NCBI GenBank assembly: GCA_963281255.1
Contig: OY725506.1
Coordinates: forward strand, 911,001-975,000
Reading direction: 5' to 3'
Length of the DNA: 64,000 nt
Source of the DNA: Aphrocallistes beatrix
Taxonomy: Eukaryota > Porifera > Hexactinellida > Sceptrulophora > Aphrocallistidae
This document shows, piece after piece, positions 13,339 through 24,111 of the stretch. The notes beneath the pieces are model-generated. The model saw nothing but the letters and a program-made list of their open reading frames with translations. It was not told the origin of the DNA and made no database searches. The position numbers and the translations under genes are program-made. Every line of letters starts with the position of its first letter. Position 1 is the stretch's first letter.

Positions 13339-13566
13339 CTAACATTCTTCACCAAAATTTGTTTTTTCATACTCTATTTTGATTCCTTTGGACTTCCACA
13401 ATAAACCCTCCAACCTTTTTCTCTCTTTCTTCAGTTGCTCCAGCTGATTCTTCATCTCTGCGTTTCTAATTCTAGCCTGCTTTTCATCAACCTTGGCTTG
13501 AATGGCTGTACCGACCATGACTCCAATGAACATAGCAGAGCCGAGGAGGAGAGGATTCACAAGCAT
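13339..13566 (-). CDS. Small single-pass membrane protein with coiled coil
   Basis: An open frame of 75 residues starting at 13566. Residues about 4-24 (PLLLGSAMFIGVMVGTAIQA) form one hydrophobic segment. Residues about 27-65 are a charged heptad-like coil (Glu, Lys, Arg, Leu). It ends EYEKTNFGEEC. The amphipathic coil after the membrane anchor argues that the frame is real. I do not recognise the family. It could be a mitochondrial or ER small integral protein, but there is no direct evidence. Confidence 0.5.
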   Translation of the reverse strand: MLVNPLLLGSAMFIGVMVGTAIQAKVDEKQARIRNAEMKNQLEQLKKERKRLEGLLWKSKGIKIEYEKTNFGEEC

Positions 13567-13793
13567 TGACTTGAGTTATAATTGAACTAGCGATAAATAA
13601 ATAAATATAGTACTCTGCAATCAAATCATGTACTTACTTGCCAATACTATTTATGTGGAAATAATTGGCCCAAGTTATAAGTCATAATGAATATAGTCAG
13701 TTACTTTTAAAAGTGTAATTACATTTTAAAAAAGAACTGAAGATATTTTAAACTAATATCTAGCTATTCAATTAGTTATGTGATCAAACTAGG

Positions 13794-14846
13794 ATGTCAG
13801 ATCCACAGAGGCTGCAGGAGGGAATTCTCCCTAACTTCACACATTTCCCTACACAGCCTTTCATCAATGGTTTCCCTGTACATTCCAACCCTCAACAGCC
13901 TGGTAACCTGCTCACTCACCAACAACAGCCGCCGCCCTACTACCTTCCGAATCCTCTATACAACCCATACTCCCTACCTCATAATGGGCAACAGAGCATG
14001 ACGTTCCCTGCACATCCTTATATGGGCATTCCAATGCCTAATCCTATTTACTATCAATCACTTCCAGTCCCTCCTCTGCAGCAATCTCCTTTTAATGACT
14101 TGAACGGTTCCATTCTACCCCCCATACGCCCAATATACGACCCGCACATACCGAGTATGCCTAAACCAGCTGGGTACAAAGCTGAGATTGAGAGGTTCCG
14201 GAATAGGATCGTGAGACCAACTCGTAAGGAGGCTGCCGTCACCTTGCAGAGACATTGGAGAGGTTATCAAGCACGAAAACGCATACGTCCGATCCTTAGA
14301 CTCTCCAAGTACGCGATACAACGTGAAAATAAACGCGTGGAAGAAGACAGAGCAGAATATGTCTGTCGTTGTGTCGCGGGAGAGCTTATCTCTCAAGCAG
14401 TAGAAGTGATGGTCACGAACTTCGTAGTCGACTGGCTCGAGTATACGGCTTTCCTAATCCTTCTCGATCTGGAATGCTACGTGATTAGGGATAGGATCGT
14501 TGATGAAGTGATTAGCGAGAATTTCACTAACATCATTTACGAAACATTCTTAGAAGTGATAGCAGAAGATATGTACAGGGGTCTTATTGAAGAAGAAACC
14601 AAGGACGCGTTGCTATCTACGCTAGCTCTACCTCGCTACAGAGAAGAAATGCGGATAATAACTATGAACGACATTCAGGCGACAATGATGGGAAGTGAAA
14701 TAATGGATGAGTTGATTTTCTCTAATTTGGTTCGACGATTGGACACAGAGAGATATGACCTCGGGAACTCCAGAGAGATAGAAGGCATAAAAGAGGATTT
14801 CATAATGAATGCCCTAATCTCACTTCTGAAGAAATATGACCCATAA
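13794..14846 (+). CDS. IQ-motif protein with proline/glutamine-rich N-terminus
   Basis: A single-exon frame of 350 residues. Residues 1-120 are low complexity, rich in Pro, Gln, Asn and Tyr. Residues about 147-164 contain an IQ motif (AAVTLQRHWRGYQARKRI), the calmodulin or light-chain binding consensus. The rest (about 170-350) is predicted helical and acidic, with no domain I can name. IQ proteins of this layout are often ciliary or cytoskeletal; that is inference only. The start is the first ATG, after a run of stops. Confidence 0.8.
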   Translation: MSDPQRLQEGILPNFTHFPTQPFINGFPVHSNPQQPGNLLTHQQQPPPYYLPNPLYNPYSLPHNGQQSMTFPAHPYMGIPMPNPIYYQSLPVPPLQQSPFNDLNGSILPPIRPIYDPHIPSMPKPAGYKAEIERFRNRIVRPTRKEAAVTLQRHWRGYQARKRIRPILRLSKYAIQRENKRVEEDRAEYVCRCVAGELISQAVEVMVTNFVVDWLEYTAFLILLDLECYVIRDRIVDEVISENFTNIIYETFLEVIAEDMYRGLIEEETKDALLSTLALPRYREEMRIITMNDIQATMMGSEIMDELIFSNLVRRLDTERYDLGNSREIEGIKEDFIMNALISLLKKYDP

Positions 14847-15055
14847 TAACTTCGTTTTTATCCATAAATGTGGTTCTAAAAAACATATTTTATTAAAATA
14901 ATTATCCAGAATTGATCCTGAAAGTTAATTAAGGAGCAAATGGGATTTTCTCGAAAACTCAATTTCGAATTTAATTATAGCTGTACTTTATGTAATAATT
15001 CGTATATTTAACTGCTCTTAAAACACAAACATTTATTCTTAGCTAAATAGTATCA

Positions 15056-17947
15056 ATGGCGACCGCAATTCCAGGAAAGTCGCTGAAGAAGATTTTCAAA
15101 TCTAAAGCAGAGAAAGAGGCAGCAGAAGGTATGACCCTAAATCTACCGCATTAGTGATAAATTGAAAATTATCCTCCAACAATTGCCCATATAGCCAATG
15201 CACTGCTGAAAGAAGGGCGGAAAGCTATGCAACTAGAAAAGGGAGAAGGCTACAAATCCACGACAGACACTTATCTCATGGGTGAGTCTACATTCTAGTG
15301 CAGGTGTTCCCAACCAGTAGATCTCAGATAGGTTGCGAGCTAAGTTGACTAATTAATTAATTAATTAATAATTCGAATAATTCATAATTCATCAAGCCTG
15401 AGAAGAATTATTCAAATTTGATGAAGTTTTTTCGAATCTAAATGCATCACAATATCTACTCACAACTTTAAACACGTTTAAACGTGTTTAAAGTTGTGAG
15501 TAGAGATATTGTGATGCATTTAGATTCGAAAGGAGAGTTTGGGCATTTATAAAGGTTGGGAACCACTGTGCTAGTAAGCATTCAATAAGTATTTATCCTA
15601 TGACGTGACAAACCACGATTCAACTAAATGCGATATAGCTCCATACTTTTTGGTGAGAGAAATCTTGTGTATGTGTGTGTATTTTCCAAGTACTGTGAAG
15701 TGAATTGTTCATAAATTTATGGATCTTTTTTAAATAATCTAATTTTCGATTGAGCTCAGATGTCGGAGATGAGAGGCACACTGTAACTCCAATGTCACTG
15801 AAAGAGAAGAAGATACAAGCTCTAATCAATGTAATTCCAACTTAATGTTTACGCAATACGTATTTACTTAATACAAGCTCGTAGCATGATCAATGATATT
15901 TGGATTCAGGTTTTGATGGAATGGGTGAATGACGTTGTATCAGTGAGGAGAATTATAGTGAGAGACATCGTAGAGGATTTCTACGACGGTCAAGTTATAT
16001 CTGAGTTTGTGGGTAAGGGAGATTACCGCATAGGTTTGTCTGTATGTTAACCTTTATAATGTTAATTTGTAATTTATAATTTATAAAAGAACTTCTATTC
16101 GAAATACAACAGCCATTCCAGTCTACAATTGCTCAGTCAGTCATTTCACAGGTAAGATAGCATTATGCTGAACATCTCTTGAGTAAATAACTCACTGTCC
16201 TTTGTAGAGAAGTAAATTGAGTTGGTCTTTGGAAGAAGTTCAAAAACGCGTCAGTTTGATTCCAGATCAGTGTTCATGGTCTGTCGAAGGTAACTTTCTC
16301 CAGCTGACTAGCTTCACATCTTCAAAATTATTCCAAGTATACTCGTGTAGAAATCCATAAGAAGAATCCTCTCGCGATCATTCACTTGTTGGTAACGCTT
16401 GCTCGCTTCTTCAACATCCCACAATCTCTACCGACTAACGTGGCAATTCAAGTTTCCGTCATTAAGGTACGCCCACTGACTCTCTTATAACATTCCGCAC
16501 TGATCAAACGTTTCTAGATGTCAGAAGATGGAACCTTCGAATATTCGACTACCAAGGAGGAGATCACTGGAGAAGATGTCAAGGCTGTGTCAGTTCTTAT
16601 TATTACAATTGCTATGTTATGTATATACGTAGTACTGCTTTTACAAAATCTGTCCGTGGGGACATATTTTGTAGATTATCCATGGCACTTTACAAAAACT
16701 GATATTTTGTCGGTGATTGGCCATTTTACGAGATGGATAGACACCAGAATCGTCATATAAATCTCTAAAGCGATGCCTTGTCAAAGCAATGAATGAGAAA
16801 AAGAGAACAAATTATCTCTAAAGAAATTTTGCGCAAATTTATTTGGAGAGCCACGAGTTCAAAAATCGTATTTACGAATCTATAAGATAAATTTTTGTTT
16901 ACTTTTGATTGCAATGGTTTCCCCGCTGGTGTACGTGTATGTATTTAATACGGGAATATTATGCATAGGTCTTACGGTCCGACAAAAGATGTTTTTGATC
17001 AACTCTTCAATGAGAGAAACGATAAAATAGAAGTAGTGCGCAAGGTGAGAGAGTCATAATAATTGTATTACAGTAGAGGTTTACTTGTAAGGCTAATAAC
17101 GCTAGACAAATTTAAATTTTCAAATACATAATTGCATTTGTAATATACACTCAAATGTTGCTAGTCTCTAACTTTCTTCGTCAACAAGAAACTCAGTAAA
17201 ATCAACATTGAAATTAAGAGCATAGAAACAGAGGTGAGGAATAATTCTTAGTGAAATAGAATGAGAGTTTATGTTCGATTTATGTATCCCTCCCTCTTAG
17301 TTCCAAAACGGACTCTATCTCATCTACCTCATGTCGATTTTAGAAGGATACTTCATTCCCTTTGGGCTGTACCATGAAACGCCACTGAATTTCGATCAGA
17401 AGGTATTACATTAAAAAAGTGATATTAAGGCTTTCGTATTCATTGAAATACATATTTGTGTGCTTTTATTTAGCTGGAGAATATGATATTCGCGTTCAAG
17501 TTGATAGAAGAAACTGGAATCACACTGAAAAGAACGAGGGCTGACGGTAAGAAAATGTTATCATAGTACTTGTATTATGCGAATTAATGTTCACAAGCGC
17601 GCTTCGCTTGTTTGCGCTGTGCAATATCGATTATAACAGTAGCATAGACGTATTTAGAGATGTTATCTCCCTTATAATTAATCAATGTGACCCCAGGCGC
17701 CCGCAGGGCGCCTCCGGCGGACACAAAGTGTCCGCAAGCAAGCAAGCGAAGCGCGCTTGTAAATAAATATACTACATTAATCGAGTTTTAATAGTAAGGA
17801 TATTCAGGATATCATAATGCTAGATAACAGAGCGTGCTTATATCTCGTGCATCTTATCTTCTAGAAGTTGTACATGGAGATGTTAAATCCGTCATGCGAG
17901 TGCTCTACTCAATATTCATCAAGTACAACAAGCAACCCGAACAATAA
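15056..17947 (+). CDS. PARV: Parvin (focal-adhesion actin-binding protein)
   Basis: Thirteen exons give an unbroken frame of 355 residues, close to the usual 360-370: 15056-15128, 15195-15281, 15760-15830, 15910-16012, 16090-16151, 16208-16289, 16351-16466, 16518-16588, 16969-17044, 17165-17233, 17301-17402, 17474-17546, 17865-17947. It starts MATAIPGKSLKKIFKSK. The first CH domain is marked by LMEWVNDVVSVRRIIV and EDFYDGQV. The second contains LTFFVNKKLSKINIEI, LYLIYLMSILEGYFIPF and the C-terminal SVMRVLYSIFIKYNK, all parvin hallmarks. Parvins join integrin-linked kinase and PINCH at cell-matrix adhesions and bind paxillin and actin, so the protein should act at the cytoplasmic face of integrin adhesions. 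The alpha/beta/gamma split is vertebrate-specific, so I use a general symbol. Introns 2 and 12 contain transposon remnants. Confidence 0.95.
15301..15568. mobile_element. hAT-type MITE in parvin intron 2
   Basis: The left end CAGGTGTTCCCAACC and the right end GGTTGGGAACCACTG are inverted repeats typical of hAT elements. The 8-bp flanks TTCTAGTG and TGCTAGTA match at 6 of 8 positions, consistent with a decayed 8-bp target duplication. No coding capacity. Confidence 0.8.
15432..15531. repeat. Near-perfect palindrome (about 45-bp arms)
   Basis: Inside the hAT-like element, the stretch from TCGAATCTAAATGCATCACA to its reverse complement folds around AACACGTTTAAACGTGTT with one or two mismatches. 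It would extrude a long hairpin. Confidence 0.9.
17592..17805. mobile_element. Foldback repeat remnant in parvin intron 12
   Basis: Ends carry inverted copies of CAAGCGCGCTTCGCTTG, then a flank ending TTAATCGAGTTTTAATAGTAA. The interior (GTTATCTCCCTTATAATTAA, GGCGCCTCCGGCGGACAC) is shared with both arms of the 22.8-24.6 kb palindrome. Confidence 0.75.
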
Positions 17948-18549
17948 TGCATATAAATGAATGGAACTTATATCTGAATATTATTATATTTTTCTATTTT
18001 TTTGTCTTACAAGTTACTATTACTTGCAAATTGAATAGTACTTGTATATTCCCGTCACAGACAGAATGGGAGAGTGCTTCTGCAGTTCATTCTTAGATGA
18101 GACACAGTGTTAATACTATTGCGTCATTATCAGGTGGCACACTCCCATCCTCTCTGTGAGTGCTGTTTATTTGCCATTAATTGGTTTTATAATATATAAA
18201 CGACGGTTTAACCGCACTTTATAATCATGCCGTGATCAACCATTTGGGACACGATTTGATATTCTATTTCATATGCAATCCACAGGGTACTCCACGGATA
18301 ATCGGTTTCATTTCGCTCTAATTTTAAAACTAACCAAGAAAATTCAATTCTATAAAAAGTCTGGTAAAATATTGTCAAATATTTTCGCATATCACAACTC
18401 AAAACATCGCAGTCAGTAATAATGTTTCTGAATCACCTAAATTCCTCGCTAAATTTAATACAAACAAATGAAGCATCGAGAGTTATTAAATAAACGATAT
18501 ACCCAGCCTCAATACACACTGATAGATGCACACTAACATGCGGATACAG
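17948..18549. other. Intergenic between convergent genes
   Basis: No gene seen. Convergent 3' region of parvin (+) and TBC1D19 (-). Confidence 0.6.
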
Positions 18550-20109
18550 CTACACAAGCACCTGGCTAGGCGCGAACAAGAACTGCTGAATTATGGGAAT
18601 GACAGGGATGTGAGTGAGGTTGTACAGCACAGCCTCTACCTCCTCACTGCGCTGCACCTGCAGCAAGTTGCCCCGTCTGAACTCAAACACAGCCGCCGCA
18701 GCTACAGAGAGCAGAAGCAGGGACTCGAACCCGATTATTCTATCCCAGAGTAGGAGCACCTGCTCCGCTTCGAGGTAGCCAGCGAATCCACTGGTTATCC
18801 AACGAAACGCGAATTTTAACGGCTGAATTCCGCACTGTATGAGGTGCAGGAAGAGAGTGGGGTGCTTCTCAAGGAGAAGCATTTCAAAGTGTTTGGATAG
18901 AGATAGGATAGAGTCAGTGTCTGTAGAGAGAAGGGTCAGTTTGTAGAAATAACGCGTGTACAAGGCGCGAAAAGTCGCGTTTATCTCCCAGGGATGTGAG
19001 AATATGTAACAGAGTGGCGCCACAAAGTAGGACACTCCATACATGGGTATGAGTCCGCTAGGGGGGTACGCTACCACCTCCTGGCCGCCGTCCCTCAGCT
19101 TGTTGACACATTTGAGAGGTGAGGCAGGACTGCCTGCGTACATCGACATCATCCTGTGGTCGCGAGCAGCGCAGAGTAGGACTTGAAGTGTAGGGTCTTC
19201 AAACACGAAGTAATTGTCATCATTCGCTGAGTTGCATTTCACGTCATTGACCAGAATCTGATCCAGCACAAACCCATTCCTCAGCACATCTTTCTCAAGG
19301 TTGGAGAACGCATTCTGTTCTTTTCTAGACCTGGTGTCAATGTCCAGAGCTAGTGGCCACAGCTTACAGCGTTGAGATGGGGAAACCCCGAACCTGCACG
19401 CTCTAAGTGCTACAGGAACAAGGCCGGAGCTCTTGGCAGCGGACAACAGGAGCATTACTTGTTCCTCTATCGGGTTCGTGTTCGCATTGTCAGCTGGTTC
19501 CACTCCGATGTGAGTCTTGTCGAGAGAAAGGTCACTGAACAGTGTTTGCAGTTCTTTGATGTCCATGGTTGCAAGTGGGATTTTGATGTGTCCAAGTGTG
19601 CCCCTCGTCTCATGGCCCATCACGTACTCCTTGTAGTTAGAGTTCCTAACTTTACACATGTATGTGAAGAAATCTTTGGGGGAAAAGATCGGTTTGTAGT
19701 TGGCATCTTCTGTCATTTCCGTTCCAAGTGCTTTCCATCTACGCTTGAAACTGGCACTGTCCTGTTCACTTCGAGGGGTGGCGAGTGGTTTGCCGAGGTC
19801 CCCGGCTATCGTGTTGATACTCTTGATCAGCTGTCCCTCCCACTTGCTCTGAGCTTCTATCAGATAGTCGACTTCCTCTCTTCGGGAGTCGCTGTCTCTA
19901 CCATGGATTTTGAGACGATAAATCTCGTTGCAAATCGCTTGCTTTATTTCAGGTTTATTGAAAAGAATTCTCATTTGTTCTTTCAGGGCTTGTTTAGACT
20001 CGAAGTGATTAGGTAGTGATTTGAATATTTTGCTCTTGATCTGGTATCCAAGTTCAGATGCTCGTAGTATTTGCAGAATATCATTTTGTTGTAGATTCGT
20101 TTGTAACAT
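18550..20109 (-). CDS. TBC1D19: TBC1 domain family member 19 (Rab-GAP-like)
   Basis: A single-exon frame of 519 residues starting MLQTNLQQND at 20109, close to the 526 residues of vertebrate TBC1D19. The N-terminal half is helical with the family's FSPKDFF and GHIKIPL motifs. The TBC region (about 230-519) carries SQRCKLWPLALDID, NDDNYFVFED, YPPSGLIPMYGVSYFVAPLC and GFAGYLEAEQVLLLWDRIIG, characteristic of TBC1D19. TBC proteins stimulate GTP hydrolysis by Rab GTPases in membrane traffic. The standard TBC arginine finger (IxxDxxR) is not evident, as in other TBC1D19 proteins as far as I recall, so catalytic activity is uncertain. The absence of introns in an intron-rich region suggests a retrocopy origin or intron loss, but the frame is intact. 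Confidence 0.93.
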   Translation of the reverse strand: MLQTNLQQNDILQILRASELGYQIKSKIFKSLPNHFESKQALKEQMRILFNKPEIKQAICNEIYRLKIHGRDSDSRREEVDYLIEAQSKWEGQLIKSINTIAGDLGKPLATPRSEQDSASFKRRWKALGTEMTEDANYKPIFSPKDFFTYMCKVRNSNYKEYVMGHETRGTLGHIKIPLATMDIKELQTLFSDLSLDKTHIGVEPADNANTNPIEEQVMLLLSAAKSSGLVPVALRACRFGVSPSQRCKLWPLALDIDTRSRKEQNAFSNLEKDVLRNGFVLDQILVNDVKCNSANDDNYFVFEDPTLQVLLCAARDHRMMSMYAGSPASPLKCVNKLRDGGQEVVAYPPSGLIPMYGVSYFVAPLCYIFSHPWEINATFRALYTRYFYKLTLLSTDTDSILSLSKHFEMLLLEKHPTLFLHLIQCGIQPLKFAFRWITSGFAGYLEAEQVLLLWDRIIGFESLLLLSVAAAAVFEFRRGNLLQVQRSEEVEAVLYNLTHIPVIPIIQQFLFAPSQVLV

Positions 20110-20820
20110 CTATTTAGAAATCCTTTAGAATACGTACTATATCCAGATACCAAATACTTGTAGTTCTTATTACGTACAAGCACGCTTAGCTAGTTTATAC
20201 TAACTAGTTGCATGGCCTGCAGGACACTGTGTCTGCCTCAGTTGCTCTTCGGGCGACTACAATAAAATAATTTTCCAAAAACAACCCTTTCGAACAAAAT
20301 ATTCGCAAAATTATTTCCAAAGTGAGAAATGTCAATCGGGAGAATGAGTTCGTGCAGTATTTCTGAGATGCCATATTCAGAGTTTTCCTGTATAATGTAT
20401 AGAAAAGGTGTTTGCATTGTTTTTGCAGGTGTGAAAATTCGCTAGATATCCGAACTTGTCCGTAGACTTTCCATTTACATGCCAATTTTTGGAAAATACA
20501 TGTACATGTTTTCCATGGATTACGCATTTGGTCTTTTCCCCATTAATCCCAACTAGCCCCGTTATACGTTTGATATGAGTCTACTATATTAACAGGAAAA
20601 TAAAACATTTAATCGGAGGAAATTAAAATACAATGTAAATTAACCAACAAACCGTCTCTATACATGCAACAGTGGCAGAGAGCAAAGCATTAACATTCAT
20701 AGAGTATGTACAAAGGTGAGCAGAGTCTAGAGGCTAGCTACATTAACACAATTAAAATACTATCAAAAAGGGTTGTATCATAATATCATTATTTACGTAA
20801 AATTATTTTTATCCTTGAAG
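20110..20820. other. Intergenic, no gene seen
   Basis: AT-rich; short open frames without domains. It lies between the start of TBC1D19 and the end of the HOIP gene, both on the minus strand, so it likely holds the TBC1D19 promoter and the HOIP 3' UTR. Confidence 0.6.
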
Positions 20821-23800
20821 CTAAGCCTGGAGTGCTCCTGCCACAGTCATTGGTTGTAGAGGGAGTTTCTCTTTAATGAGCTGTTTCAGTTCGTCTCCTT
20901 TCATCGTTTTCTCATTAAAAGGAATTTCATTTCTCTTCAGAACGGCCCACAGTTCAAAAATAGAATCCTCCGTTACCTCCAGCACATCGATTGGATCCAA
21001 TCCATCATTAGTAATTAGGCCGCACAGATATTCTTTGTAATGCTTCTCACACAGTCCAGCATACCCATCTTTCTCAAGAGAAAACCTGACGCAATTATCT
21101 TTGTCAAAACCGCCATCCGGGTTATCTCTAAACTCGACTATCTGACAGGGAATCTGCAACTCTCCTTGTGGACGTTCCTTGTAGTCTTCCTTCTCTTTGG
21201 TTTTCAGTTCATCGATCACTGCATTCAGATGCTGCTCGGGGACTCTGGCCTTGTAGATCTTCGCTCTCCGTTTTTTGGGAGGATTGGGTTGAGCTCCCTC
21301 GTCGGGTTGTGCTGGTTGAGGAGGTGGCTGTTCTTGAACTGCTTCGTCCCTCTGAAATCCTCCTTTCTCTAACAGCTCCTTCATCTTGGCTACGTCCATA
21401 TCTCGAGTGTGGTACATACAATTTCGGGGATGATGTGCATGGAGACCTACACAGATAAAGGTACGTGAGTATACGAGTAGGACAATCGTCTATTCTAACC
21501 ATAGCTATGCTGACACTGATCAGAACAGATGCACAAGCCTATCTGGAGATTCGATATATTTACCTTTATTTGCGCAAGAATTAAACTTTTTGCAGTTGTC
21601 TTTCTTGAATAACTGGAAACATCCAGAACAGAACTCGGCTGGACACTGGCTACACCTGAAATGCATACAGCCTCCTCGGACTAATTCATACTTGAATTTG
21701 CAGCAAGGACACTCAACTCCTTCTTCTACCAGCTTAGCAGCCAGTCCCTTGTCTAGGATGTCTCTGTCATTCTCTTCTCTCCACTGCTGGAACTCCTCGC
21801 ACGTACGTCCTTCGTGTTCATCTTCCCACTTCCTCTTGCACCTGTAGCACATTATTTTCTGGCATTCTGGTTGGGGACAAGCGAGCTTAATTATATCGTC
21901 TCTCCCCATGAATCCACAGTTACAATGGGGACACCATCTACAGATAAATATGAAATCAACCGAGACATTCGACTATGAAATTCAAATGGAAATTTAATTA
22001 TAGCATCCCATCGTTAAATTCAGTATAAAATTCAATATACGTATATATATATACAGTGGAATTCGCTTATTAGCAACTCGAGTTTTGCTCATAAAATGGT
22101 TGCTAATACGCGAAGTTGCTAATAAGGGAACAGAATTAATACAAAATCTTCACCTGGGACCTGAAGATTGGTTGCTAATAGAGCAATATTGCTAATAAGG
22201 GAGTTGCTAATAAGCAAATTCCACTGTATATATATATACAGTGGAACCCCGCTTAACGGCCACTTTTCGAAGTCCCGGACAACTTACAATATACATTAAC
22301 ATTAATTTGCTTCAGAATTCCGGCCACCCCGCTATTCCGAATTCCGGCCATCCTTTTTGGAATGAAACCCTATTTTAACCTCAGAATTACGGCCAATCTT
22401 AACAATAGGGAATCATTATTTCAGGTTTGAAAACGAAAACAATTTCTTGACAATTCAATAACAACACACTCAATTGTATAACGCATATAAATGCAAATCA
22501 TATTAATCAGTAAGAAATTCATACGTTTATTAATCTCAAGGCATTCTTGAAAGACAAGTCAATGACAGATAACCTAACCATGATATCTTCTATTGAAGAT
22601 AGAGTTATCGAAAAGGCCATTTCCGCACGTTTTTCAGATTGCAAACAATCAACACTATATGCATTTTTGAACTAAAATTTATGTATTAGCTTGTTATAAT
22701 TAGCATAGTATGGTTAATATTAATGGTCCCAAGGGTGGCCGTAATTCCGGGGTTCCACTTGCTTGCGAGCTTGCTTGCGATGCGCGGCTGGCGGACACTT
22801 TGTGTCCGCCGGAGGCGCCTAAAGGGCGCTTGTGGTCACCATTGATTAATTATATGGGAGATAACATCTCTAAATACATCTGTCCTACTGTTATAATCGA
22901 TATCGCACGAAAAATCACCAAATTTGTCAATTTTTGATGCGAAATGATTACGTCATAACAGAGTGATGAGTCATCATTTTTTGATGATAGTTGTGTCATA
23001 TCTGAGATATTTTAATATACATAATCTATCAAAATTTCAGCCTTCTATCTCCTATAATGGCTGAGTTATGCTCGAATAACTGTATTGCTTAACTTTTAAT
23101 AATGTGACAATGACGTCATAATTCCATGATGAGTCGACATTTTCGTCTGAGGTCAGAACTTAGTGGAGCCATAGCCAAAAGACTCCCACATGCCAAAAAT
23201 CAGCTTTCTGCGCCCAGCAGTTTTTTCAATCAATTCGTTACAGATATATATATATATATATATATATATCCTTACTATTAAAACTCGATTAATGTATATA
23301 CCGGGTGACCAATAAGTTCTGTTACAAGCTTGATTGGGTATATAATTTCTTATACTCAAACGATCTTAGTTATTATGACTTTAGAGATTGTAATTCGAAT
23401 ACTTTCAATTATTTTAAAAGAATTCTCGATTCTAATATTTAGAAATGTGTTTAATATGGCGAATTTTGAGAAGAAAAAATGTGTCCTGGCACGCAGCGAA
23501 AATCGCGAATCAGAGCTCACTGCTTTTCGAATGATCTTTTTAGAGTCTTCAAAATCTAGGAAAAATTAGCACACACATTTTCCTCGAACACTCAAAATTT
23601 TTAGAAATGTACGATGTTCAGATCAGTGCATTTTGAGGACCAATTGGATCAGATTTTTTTGTGATGTGAAATAAAGTGCCATTTTAGGGAATTGTGCAAA
23701 ATATACCTAATTTGAACACTGAATGAATAGCTTTTTCTCATGTCTGAAAATGAATTCAGTGGATTTGTGAAATATTTCTATGGTATCTGGTGTTAAATCG

Positions 23801-24063
23801 TCATGAAACATCGATTATGTAGACAATTTATACAGAAGCAGCGGGACCTGATTTGCGATTTTCGCTGCGAGCCAGGACACATTTTTTATTCACCAAACTC
23901 ACCATACAAAACACAGTTCTATGTCTCAGACTCGAAAAATCTTTTTAAATCGTTGAAAGTATTCGAATTACAATCTCTAAAGACCATAATAACTAAGATC
24001 GTTTGAGTATAAGAAATTATATACCCAATGAAGCTTGTAACAGAACTTATTGGTCACCCGGTA

Positions 24064-24111
<48 letters not shown>

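Noticed and set aside
19372..20016. 214-codon plus-strand frame opposite TBC1D19
   Set aside because: Antisense to a well-conserved TBC1D19 frame; no recognisable domain.
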